From NCBI GenBank assembly GCA_021819345.1, contig JAKARG010000016.1, positions 1 through 16,498 on the forward strand: a stretch of DNA of 16,498 nucleotides. Reading direction: 5' to 3'. The stretch comes from Actinomycetes bacterium. Its GTDB lineage: Bacteria; Actinomycetota; Acidimicrobiia; Acidimicrobiales; Palsa-688. The notes under the pieces are model-generated. The model was not told the origin of the DNA. It saw nothing but the letters and a program-made list of their open reading frames with translations, and made no database searches. The translations under genes and the position numbers were made by a program. Shown piece after piece: positions 1 through 5,878 of the stretch (position 1 is its first letter; every line of letters starts with the position of its first letter).

Positions 1-1130
1 ACGTCGCGCCCGGCGGCCTCGGAGAGGAACCACCGGTGCTCGAGGAACTGGTGGTAGGCCTCGGCCGGCTCGAGGCGGGCAGCGAGCTCGGGGGGGATGG
101 CGGACACGAACGGCTCGAAGCGCTCGGTGAGCCAGCGGTGAGCGGCGATCGCCTCCGACAGCGGCCGCCCCTCCCGGCGGCCGAGCGCTGCTCGGTAGGA
201 GCCGAGGTCGTTGAGAAGGCGGCGGGCCTGGTTCTCCTGCACCTCGATCCCGGTGAGGCGCGCCAGGCGACGGGTGTGGTGGCCCTCCTCGACCACCGAC
301 GGCCGGATCCGGATCCGCTCGTCGCCGGCGCGCACCGACAGCTCGGTGGCGTCGAAGCCGAGGCGGTTGAGCCGCCCGACCCGCTCGTCGAGCCGCCAGA
401 GCTGGTCGGCGGCGAACTCCTCCTCCACGGTGAGCTCGTCCCACAGGGCCCGGTAGCGGGAGTCGAGGCGCTCCGCGAAGTCCACCGGGTCGGTGTGGGG
501 CTCCAGCCGACCGGCGGCGACGAGGTCGGCCACGCCGCCGGCGATGTTGTCCAAGGCGATGTCGAGATCGGTCTCGCGCTGGCGATCCGAGAGGCGCGAG
601 TGGTGCTCGGCGGTCTCCGAGTCGACCAGGTAGGCGGCGAGGCCGCCGGCGTCACGGCGGAACAGGGTGTTGGCGAGCGAGCAGTCGCCCCACCAGAAGC
701 CCTCGAGGTGGAGGTGGACGAGCAGCACTGCGGCGGCATCGGTCAGCCGGCGCTGGTGCTCGATGCCGTTCTCCCGCGCGAGCAGGTAGGTGTAGGGCAG
801 GGCGAAGTCGAGGTAGCGGGTCACCACCGCCCCCGCCAGCGGCTCCCCGTCGCGGCCCCGGCGATCGGTGACGGTGCAGATCGGCTCCACCGCCGGCACA
901 TCGGCGTCGAGCATCTGGCGCAGCATCCCGTACTCCCGCCTGGCCAGGCGGTCGGCGATCTCCTTGACCGCGAGGACCCTGCCTTCCAGCTCGACGAAGC
1001 GCACCACGTGACGGGAGGGTCCCCGGGCCATGCGCACCAGGCGCGGGTCGTTCCACGACTCGAGCGGCAGGTCCCACTCGAAGTCCAACACCTGGACATA
1101 CGGCCCGCTCCGGGCGATCTGGACCTCCAC
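1..1130 (-). CDS. DUF4032 domain protein, kinase-like fold (3' end beyond window)
   Basis: Reading the minus strand from a GTG at 1130 gives 376 uninterrupted codons running off the left edge, so the C-terminus is missing. The start is supported by a purine-rich AGGAGAG ribosome site a few bases upstream. The N-terminal half resembles a protein-kinase-like / lipopolysaccharide-kinase-like fold: a strand with VLAVKEI (Lys56), a catalytic-loop-like segment WWGDCSLANTLF (Asp149, Asn154), and a later LVDSE (Asp170) that would match the metal-binding DFG/DWE position. The region from about residue 210 onward (ERIRIRPSVVEEGHHTRRLARLTGI) is the conserved DUF4032 part. No signal peptide or membrane segment is seen, so it is probably cytoplasmic. 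I recognise the family from its sequence pattern. The phosphotransferase activity and substrate are inference. It is divergent from the TIGR03086 gene and shares a 227-base gap with it. Confidence 0.85.
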   Translation of the reverse strand, partial: MEVQIARSGPYVQVLDFEWDLPLESWNDPRLVRMARGPSRHVVRFVELEGRVLAVKEIADRLARREYGMLRQMLDADVPAVEPICTVTDRRGRDGEPLAGAVVTRYLDFALPYTYLLARENGIEHQRRLTDAAAVLLVHLHLEGFWWGDCSLANTLFRRDAGGLAAYLVDSETAEHHSRLSDRQRETDLDIALDNIAGGVADLVAAGRLEPHTDPVDFAERLDSRYRALWDELTVEEEFAADQLWRLDERVGRLNRLGFDATELSVRAGDERIRIRPSVVEEGHHTRRLARLTGIEVQENQARRLLNDLGSYRAALGRREGRPLSEAIAAHRWLTERFEPFVSAIPPELAARLEPAEAYHQFLEHRWFLSEAAGRD

Positions 1131-1357
1131 GGTCCTCTCCTAGCACCCGGGCGGGCCGAGCTGCCTCATCCCCCACTCCAAGCGTTGGAAGACGGTGGCG
1201 ACAGCCACTCTCGGTGCCAGAGCTGGCCCAGGCACCACCCGAGTACGGCGTCCACCCCCCAAGCGCCAACCGCCCGGGGAAGGCAACCACTCGGAAAAAG
1301 CAACCGCCCGAAGAAACAGGACAGGAGATGACCGCATAGAGCTGCGAGCATCCGAGC
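1131..1357. other. Divergent intergenic region, 227 bp
   Basis: This gap separates the starts of the DUF4032 gene (minus) and the TIGR03086 gene (plus), so it should hold promoters for both. I see no coding sequence unique to it and no RNA gene. It contains a small inverted repeat TCCAA-GCG-TTGGA (1177-1189), a possible 6-bp hairpin GGTGCC/GGCACC (1213-1236), and three 17-base direct repeats (listed separately). The stretch 1290-1320 is noticeably A-rich on the plus strand compared with its surroundings. No convincing TANNNT box with a -35 partner was found for either gene. Confidence 0.6.
1267..1317. repeat. Three tandem degenerate 17-bp direct repeats
   Basis: The three adjoining units are CAACCGCCCGGGGAAGG (1267-1283), CAACCACTCGGAAAAAG (1284-1300) and CAACCGCCCGAAGAAAC (1301-1317). 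The first and third share the first 10 bases exactly. All three share CAACC at the same phase, then CG at positions 9-10. They lie 41-91 bases upstream of the TIGR03086 start, where an operator or activator array could sit. A regulatory role is inference. Confidence 0.55.
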
Positions 1358-1942
1358 ATGACCAACAACGACCACCGCCCCACCCTCCACCGCAGCTACG
1401 CGCACGCAGCGGCGATCACCGCAGGAGTGCGCCCCGACCAGCTCGGGCTCCCCACGCCGTGCCCCGGCTACGACGTCTCCACCCTGATCGACCACCTCGT
1501 AGGAGCCGGGGACCGCGCCGTAGCCCTCGGCCGGGGCGAGACGCCGAGCGGGGAGGAGTTCCCCCACGTCGAGCTGGAAGCCGCTCCCGGTCGGCTCCGG
1601 GCAGCCGGCGAGGAGTCGGCCTCCGCCTGGGCCGACGACGCCACCCTGGAGCGGACCGTCACGATGCCCTGGGGCGAGACCTACACCGGCGCCAACCTCG
1701 TCGACATGTACCTCGGCGAGCTGGCCGCCCACGCCTGGGACCTGGCGCGCGCCACCGGCCAGCTCGAGCGCATCGACGGGTCCCTCGGCACCCCGGCGCT
1801 GGAGGCTGCTCGGGCGATGCTGAAGCCGGAGTACCGCAACCTCATGGGCGAGGGGAACCCCTTCGGCTCCGAGGTCGAGGCACCGGCCGGCGCCACCGAC
1901 TACGAGCTGTTCGTGGCCTTCATGGGCCGCGACCCCCGCTGA
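1358..1942 (+). CDS. TIGR03086 family metal-binding protein (DinB/MDMPI-like)
   Basis: A 194-residue soluble protein with the pattern of the actinobacterial TIGR03086 family, related to the DinB and mycothiol-dependent maleylpyruvate isomerase fold (four-helix bundle with a metal site). The sequence shows LGLPTPCPGYDVSTLIDHLVG (residues 29-49, candidate ligand His46) and GELAAHAWDLARATGQ (120-135, candidate ligand His125, with Glu121 nearby). Helix-rich composition and length fit the family. Members are thought to act in thiol-dependent chemistry or detoxification, but most have no known reaction, and none can be assigned here. The ATG at 1358 has no good ribosome site. An upstream ATG at 1328 in the same frame is closed by TAG at 1337, so 1358 is the first usable start. 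It stands alone, 117 bases ahead of typA. Confidence 0.88.
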   Translation: MTNNDHRPTLHRSYAHAAAITAGVRPDQLGLPTPCPGYDVSTLIDHLVGAGDRAVALGRGETPSGEEFPHVELEAAPGRLRAAGEESASAWADDATLERTVTMPWGETYTGANLVDMYLGELAAHAWDLARATGQLERIDGSLGTPALEAARAMLKPEYRNLMGEGNPFGSEVEAPAGATDYELFVAFMGRDPR

Positions 1943-2059
1943 GGGGAGCGCCGCGGACGGGCCGGCGAGCCCCCGGCCCGGGGCGCAGCGGCGAGGCCGG
2001 TACCCTGGGTGCCGCCGTGTCCCCCCGCGCGGCGCCTCCTCTTTCCCCCAGAAGGTCTC
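1943..2059 (+). promoter_or_regulatory. Upstream region of typA with candidate -10 box TACCCT
   Basis: The 117 bases between the TIGR03086 stop and the typA start are extremely GC-rich. A TANNNT-type -10 box, TACCCT, lies at 2001-2006 in the context GGCCGGTACCCTGGG, which would give a leader of roughly 45 bases. No matching -35 is visible, as is common in GC-rich actinomycetes. The ribosome site is GAAGG at 2051-2055, five bases before the ATG at 2060. Confidence 0.4.
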
Positions 2060-3901
2060 ATGAAGCGCGCAGATCTCCGCAACGTCGCCATCGTCGCCCA
2101 CGTCGACCACGGCAAGACCACCCTCGTGGACGCGATGCTACGCCAGTCCGGCATGTTCGGCGCCCACACCCAGCTCGCGGAGCGGGTGATGGACAACACC
2201 GACCTGGAGCGGGAGAAGGGCATCACCATCCTCGCCAAGAACACCGCCGTGCGCTACGGGGACCTCACGATCAACATCGTCGACACCCCCGGCCACGCGG
2301 ACTTCGGCGGGGAGGTGGAGCGCGGCCTCACGATGGTCGACGGGGTGCTGCTGCTGGTCGACGCCAGCGAGGGACCGCTCCCCCAGACCCGCTTCGTGCT
2401 GCGCAAGACCCTCGAGGCGCGCCTGCCGGTGATCCTCGTGGTCAACAAGATCGACCGGCCCGACGCCCGCCCTGGCGAGGTCCTCGACGCGGTCTACGAG
2501 CTGTTCTTGGACCTCGGCGCCGACGAGACCCAGATCGAGTTCCCCATCGTCTACTGCAACGCCCGGGCTGGCAAGGCGGCGATGGACCCGGGCTCGGTGG
2601 AGCTGAGCCCCGACCTGAAGGTGCTGCTCGACCTGCTCGTCGAGTCGATCCCTGCCCCCGAGCACGAGCCCGGGCACCCCTTCCAGGCTCTCGTCACCAA
2701 CCTCGACGCCTCGCCCTACGTCGGGCGCCTGGCGCTGTGCCGGGTGCGCAACGGCCGGGTCCGCAAGGGCGACAGCGTCGCGTGGTGCCGCCACGACGGG
2801 TCGGTCGAGCGGGTCCGGATCTCCGAGCTGTACCTGACCGAGGCGCTCGACCGGGTCGACGCCGGGCCGGAGGGGGCCGGACCGGGCGACATCATCGCCG
2901 TCGCCGGTATCCCAGAGATCATGATCGGCGACACCCTCGCCGACCCCGACGACCCGCGGCCGCTGCCGGTGATCCACATCGACGAGCCGAGCCTCGGCAT
3001 GACCCTCGGGGTCAACACCTCTCCCCTCGCCGGCCGCGAGGGCAAGAAGCTCACCGCCCGGCTGATCAAGGGCCGCCTCGACGCCGAGCTGGTGGGCAAC
3101 GTGTCGATCCGGGTCCTGCCCACCGACCGCCCCGACACCTGGGAGGTGCAAGGGCGCGGCGAGCTGGCCCTCGCCGTGCTCGTCGAGATCATGCGCCGGG
3201 AGGGCTTCGAGCTCACCGTCGGCAAGCCCCAGGTGCTGACCCGGGAGATCGACGGGAAGCGCCACGAGCCGATGGAACGGGTGAGCGTCGACATCCCCGA
3301 GGACTACCTGGGGGTGGTCACCCAGCTGCTGTCCATGCGCAAGGGGCGGATGGAGACCATGACCAACCATGGCACCGGGTGGTGCCGGATGGACTGGCTG
3401 GTGCCCTCCCGGGGGCTCATCGGCTTCCGCACGGAGTTCCTCACCGAGACGCGCGGCACCGGCCAGCTCCACCACGTCTTCGACCGCTACGAGCCCTGGC
3501 TGGGAGAGCTGCGCACCCGACCCAACGGCTCGATGGTCGCCGACCGCCCGGGGGCCTGCACCGCCTACGCCCTCGCCAACCTCCAAGAACGCGGATCGCT
3601 GTTCGTCGGGCCCGGGACCGAGGTCTACGAGGGGATGATCGTCGGGGAGAACGCCCGCTCCGAGGACATGGACGTGAACCCGACCAAGGAGAAGAAGCTC
3701 ACCAACATGCGCGCCGCGGCAGCCGACACCACCGTCGTGCTCGTCCCGCCGCGCCAGCTGTCCCTCGAGCAGGCCCTGGAACTGATCCGCGAGGACGAGA
3801 GCGTCGAGGTCACCCCCGGCAGCGTGAGACTGCGCAAGGTGGTCCTCGACGCCGCCGAGCGCGGCCGGAAGCGCGGTGCTGCCCGGGCAGCGCTGCGCTG
3901 A
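2060..3901 (+). CDS. typA: Translational GTPase TypA/BipA
   Basis: A 613-residue ribosome-binding GTPase of the EF-G/LepA class, involved in ribosome assembly and stress or low-temperature growth. All G motifs are visible: HVDHGKTT (residues 14-21), REKGITI (51-57), DTPGHADFGGEVER (75-88), NKID (129-132) and CNARAG (166-171). The beta-barrel domain II follows (FQALVTNLDASPYVGR onward), then EF-G-like domains III and V, and the TypA-specific C-terminal part with the signatures GELALAVLVEIMRREGFE and PSRGLIGFRTEFLTETRG. The C-terminus is basic (ERGRKRGAARAALR). The frame is open back to a GTG at 2009, but family alignment and the GAAGG ribosome site favour ATG 2060. Complete and apparently functional, transcribed alone or with downstream read-through. 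A cytoplasmic, ribosome-associated location is known for the family. Confidence 0.97.
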   Translation: MKRADLRNVAIVAHVDHGKTTLVDAMLRQSGMFGAHTQLAERVMDNTDLEREKGITILAKNTAVRYGDLTINIVDTPGHADFGGEVERGLTMVDGVLLLVDASEGPLPQTRFVLRKTLEARLPVILVVNKIDRPDARPGEVLDAVYELFLDLGADETQIEFPIVYCNARAGKAAMDPGSVELSPDLKVLLDLLVESIPAPEHEPGHPFQALVTNLDASPYVGRLALCRVRNGRVRKGDSVAWCRHDGSVERVRISELYLTEALDRVDAGPEGAGPGDIIAVAGIPEIMIGDTLADPDDPRPLPVIHIDEPSLGMTLGVNTSPLAGREGKKLTARLIKGRLDAELVGNVSIRVLPTDRPDTWEVQGRGELALAVLVEIMRREGFELTVGKPQVLTREIDGKRHEPMERVSVDIPEDYLGVVTQLLSMRKGRMETMTNHGTGWCRMDWLVPSRGLIGFRTEFLTETRGTGQLHHVFDRYEPWLGELRTRPNGSMVADRPGACTAYALANLQERGSLFVGPGTEVYEGMIVGENARSEDMDVNPTKEKKLTNMRAAAADTTVVLVPPRQLSLEQALELIREDESVEVTPGSVRLRKVVLDAAERGRKRGAARAALR

Positions 3902-3915
3902 GCCCGGTTCGGGCT
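3901..3915 (+). terminator. Short GC hairpin at the typA stop codon
   Basis: AGCCCG-GTT-CGGGCT forms a perfect 6-bp stem with a 3-base loop that begins on the last base of the typA TGA stop. No T-tract follows, so it is a weak terminator or merely a repeat-associated structure. Confidence 0.25.
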
Positions 3916-3941
3916 GGCCTCGGCTCGGGCTGACCTCGGCT
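3910..3941. repeat. Two tandem 16-bp direct repeats
   Basis: CGGGCTGGCCTCGGCT (3910-3925) is followed immediately by CGGGCTGACCTCGGCT (3926-3941), a single mismatch. A partial third unit, CGGCTC, follows. Located just after the typA stop. Confidence 0.6.
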
Positions 3942-3966
3942 CGGCTCCCGCCCCGCTCGGCCCGCA

Positions 3967-4028
3967 GACGCTCTGCGCGGCTCCGCAGACGCTCTGCGCT
4001 GCCCGGTGACGCTCTGCGCGGCTCCGCA
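3967..4028. repeat. Three tandem 20-21-bp direct repeats starting GACGCTCTGCGC
   Basis: Copies begin at 3967, 3988 and 4008. The first and third are identical over 21 bases. The middle copy is 20 bases and differs in its second half (TGCCCGGT instead of GGCTCCGCA). The array lies 77-138 bases upstream of the transpeptidase start. It could be a minisatellite, operator sites or part of a leader RNA. Function unknown. Confidence 0.65.
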
Positions 4029-4104
4029 GCGCCGGGGCTCGATCTGCGTCCCCTAGGTGCCGAAGAGGTGAGAGAATGTAGCCGGGTCGAGAAGGACGGT
4101 GGTC

Positions 4105-5811
4105 GTGGCTGAGCACGCGGCAGGGAGCAGGAGGGCCCGCTGGCCCTGGTTCGTCGCAGGGGGAGTGGGAGGCCTTGCCGTGCTCGCCGGCGCAGCGCTG
4201 GCTCTCGCCCTCACCCTCGGGACCCCCCGGGTCTCGGTGTCGAGGACGTCCGGTCTCCTGGCGAAGGTGAAGGTCTCGGGGATCGGGGCCCGCCTGAGCG
4301 GACTGAAGGCGATGATCGACGGTCACCCGGTGGTCCTCGTGGCCCACGCCGGCGGGTTCGTGCCCGCCCGACCGATCGCCCAGGGCGAGGTCGTCGAGCT
4401 CCACGCAACCGCGATGTCTCCGTCGTGGCTCGGCTGGCTGGTCGGGCGGAAGGTCAGCGCCACCATGACCCTCGAGTCCCCCGCCAGTCGCCCGACCGGA
4501 TCTGTGGTCCTCGCTTCGAGCTCGGGAGAGCTGCCGGTGCACTTCGACCAGCCGGTCAGCGCGATCGAGTACCGCTTCGCCGGCGGGCCGGCCCACACCG
4601 AGGAGCTGTCGCACCCCTCGGCCGTGGTCGACATCCCCGCCCCCAAGGAATCCCGCACCGGGTCGCTGGTGGTCTCCGACGCCCCGCTTCCCTGGGAGAC
4701 CCCCGAGCACCCGACGTCGCTCACCTGGTTCGTCCCCCCTGCCGGCGGGGGCCCGATGGCCATCGTCTCCCCGGCACCGGGGAGCGCGAGCGCAGCGCCG
4801 GACACGCCGATCACCCTCGAGTTCTCCGAGCCGGTCCACGAGCTGCTCGGGACCTCCCTCCCGAAGGTGTCGCCGGCGGTGCCGGGGCACTGGTCCCAGA
4901 CGGGCCCCAACGGCCTCCGCTTCACCCCGAGCGGCTTCGGGTTCGGTCCCGACACCCCGGTCACCGTCGACCTCGGCCGGCCGGTGAGCTTCCTCGCCCA
5001 GGGGGCGAGCACCGGGACGACCGCCGGCGCCCAGACGGCTGCTTCCACCTCGAGCGCTCCGGCTACGAGCTTTCACTTCAGCACCGGCGCTGGATCGCTG
5101 CTCCGCCTCGACCAGCTCCTCGCCGAGCTGCACTACCTGCCGTTGCGCTTCGTCCCCGCTCCCGGCGTCTCCGAGCCGACTACCCTCGCCGGCGAGATGG
5201 CCACGATCTCGCACCCTCTCGCCGGTAGCTTCACCTGGCGCTTCGCCTCCGCCCCGGCGTCGCTGCGGGCCGACTGGGCTCCGGGGGTCGCCAACGAGAT
5301 GTTGAAGGGCGCCCTGATGAGCTTCGTCTCCACCCTCGGCAACTACGACGGCTACGTCGCAGTCGAGTCGAGCGTCGACCAGCTCGCCAACGGCACCACC
5401 TGGGAGGCGCTGATCAGGGACGCGCTCGCCCACCGGCTCGACCCGAGCGGCTACTCCTACGTGCACGTCGACCAGCAGAACGAGACCCTCACCCTCTGGG
5501 AGAACGGGAAGGTGGTGCTCACCTCGCCGACCAACACCGGGATCGCCGCCTCTCCGACCGCCAACGGGCTGTTCGCCGTCTACATCCGCTTCGTCGAGAA
5601 CACCATGTCCGGCACCAACCCCAACGGGACCCACTACGACGACCTGGTCCACTGGATCAACTACTTCAACGGTGGCGACGCCATCCACTACTTCCCCCGT
5701 GCCGGCTACGGCTTCCCCCAGAGCCTCGGCTGCGCAGAGCTGCCCATGCCTGCCGCCGAGATCGCCTTCGACCACCTGGCGATCGGTGACCTGGTGTCGG
5801 TCACCGGCTAG
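4105..5811 (+). CDS. Membrane-anchored L,D-transpeptidase (YkuD family) with Ig-like domain
   Basis: A 568-residue exported protein predicted to form 3-3 crosslinks in peptidoglycan, or to attach proteins to it, outside the membrane. A basic N-terminus (SRRARWPW) precedes one membrane segment or signal anchor (residues about 14-40). An extracytoplasmic region follows with an SbsA-like Ig segment (SPAPGSASAAPDTPITLEFSEPV, 222-244), an Ala/Thr/Ser linker (300-325), and a peptidoglycan-binding-like helical region (LDQLLAELHYLPL, 335-347; GTTWEALIRDAL, 430-441). The YkuD catalytic domain occupies about 450-568, with YFNGGDAIHYFPRAGYGFP (His528) and QSLGCAELP (catalytic Cys543). The SLGC-x-ELP form is typical of one actinobacterial subgroup as I recall it. 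Two GTG codons (4099, 4105) are possible starts. AAGGA at 4092-4096 is better spaced for 4105. First gene of the plus-strand envelope block. Confidence 0.9.
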   Translation: MAEHAAGSRRARWPWFVAGGVGGLAVLAGAALALALTLGTPRVSVSRTSGLLAKVKVSGIGARLSGLKAMIDGHPVVLVAHAGGFVPARPIAQGEVVELHATAMSPSWLGWLVGRKVSATMTLESPASRPTGSVVLASSSGELPVHFDQPVSAIEYRFAGGPAHTEELSHPSAVVDIPAPKESRTGSLVVSDAPLPWETPEHPTSLTWFVPPAGGGPMAIVSPAPGSASAAPDTPITLEFSEPVHELLGTSLPKVSPAVPGHWSQTGPNGLRFTPSGFGFGPDTPVTVDLGRPVSFLAQGASTGTTAGAQTAASTSSAPATSFHFSTGAGSLLRLDQLLAELHYLPLRFVPAPGVSEPTTLAGEMATISHPLAGSFTWRFASAPASLRADWAPGVANEMLKGALMSFVSTLGNYDGYVAVESSVDQLANGTTWEALIRDALAHRLDPSGYSYVHVDQQNETLTLWENGKVVLTSPTNTGIAASPTANGLFAVYIRFVENTMSGTNPNGTHYDDLVHWINYFNGGDAIHYFPRAGYGFPQSLGCAELPMPAAEIAFDHLAIGDLVSVTG

Positions 5812-5878
5812 TGGCCGCTAGATCGGGGCGCCGGCGGCGCATCGGCCGCCGGCCGACCGGTCTCGGGTTCGGCAACCG
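5812..5878 (+). other. Gap between L,D-transpeptidase and glycosyltransferase genes
   Basis: This 67-base gap contains the hairpin at 5830-5853 and two copies of the self-complementary hexamer ACCGGT (5856-5861, 5875-5880), the second overlapping the proposed GTG start of the next gene. No ribosome site or -10 box is evident. Confidence 0.4.
5830..5853 (+). terminator. GC-rich hairpin after the L,D-transpeptidase gene
   Basis: GCCGGCGGC and its exact complement GCCGCCGGC form a 9-bp stem around a 6-base loop (GCATCG), beginning 19 bases past the TAG stop. No T-tract follows. It may be a U-less intrinsic terminator or an mRNA-stabilising hairpin inside an operon. Confidence 0.4.

Larger units (their letters stand above)
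3902..4104. other. Intergenic spacer between typA and the L,D-transpeptidase gene
   Basis: This 203-base gap holds two sets of short direct repeats (separate entries) and no convincing gene. Near its end, GAGAATGTAGC (about 4073-4083) contains GAATGT, a possible weak -10 box for the transpeptidase gene, and AAGGA at 4092-4096 is its ribosome site. I see no clear -35. Confidence 0.5.

Noticed and set aside
1201..1280. Possible structured RNA or tRNA in the divergent gap
   Set aside because: Only short isolated stems are present. No cloverleaf, T-loop GTTC motif or riboswitch core could be found.
1267..1317. CRISPR-like array
   Set aside because: The units are directly adjacent without spacers, only 17 bases long and degenerate, and there are no cas genes.
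36..1331. Plus-strand frame opposite the DUF4032 gene
   Set aside because: It is codon-aligned antisense to a protein with clear family motifs on the minus strand. No ribosome site or recognisable domain.
2009..2059. Upstream GTG start extending TypA by 17 residues
   Set aside because: The extension is Pro/Arg-rich, would overlap the likely promoter, and lacks a ribosome site. ATG 2060 begins the conserved TypA N-terminus.
1195..3933. Very long plus-strand reading frame (912 codons) across the TIGR03086 and typA genes
   Set aside because: It reads out of frame through two clear genes, is dominated by Arg, Pro and Gly, and shows no family motif. It is a GC-rich shadow frame.
3625..5775. 716-codon minus-strand frame antisense to the typA end and the L,D-transpeptidase gene
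   Set aside because: The composition is that of a mirror frame of GC-rich coding DNA, and the opposite strand encodes well-recognised proteins across the same interval.
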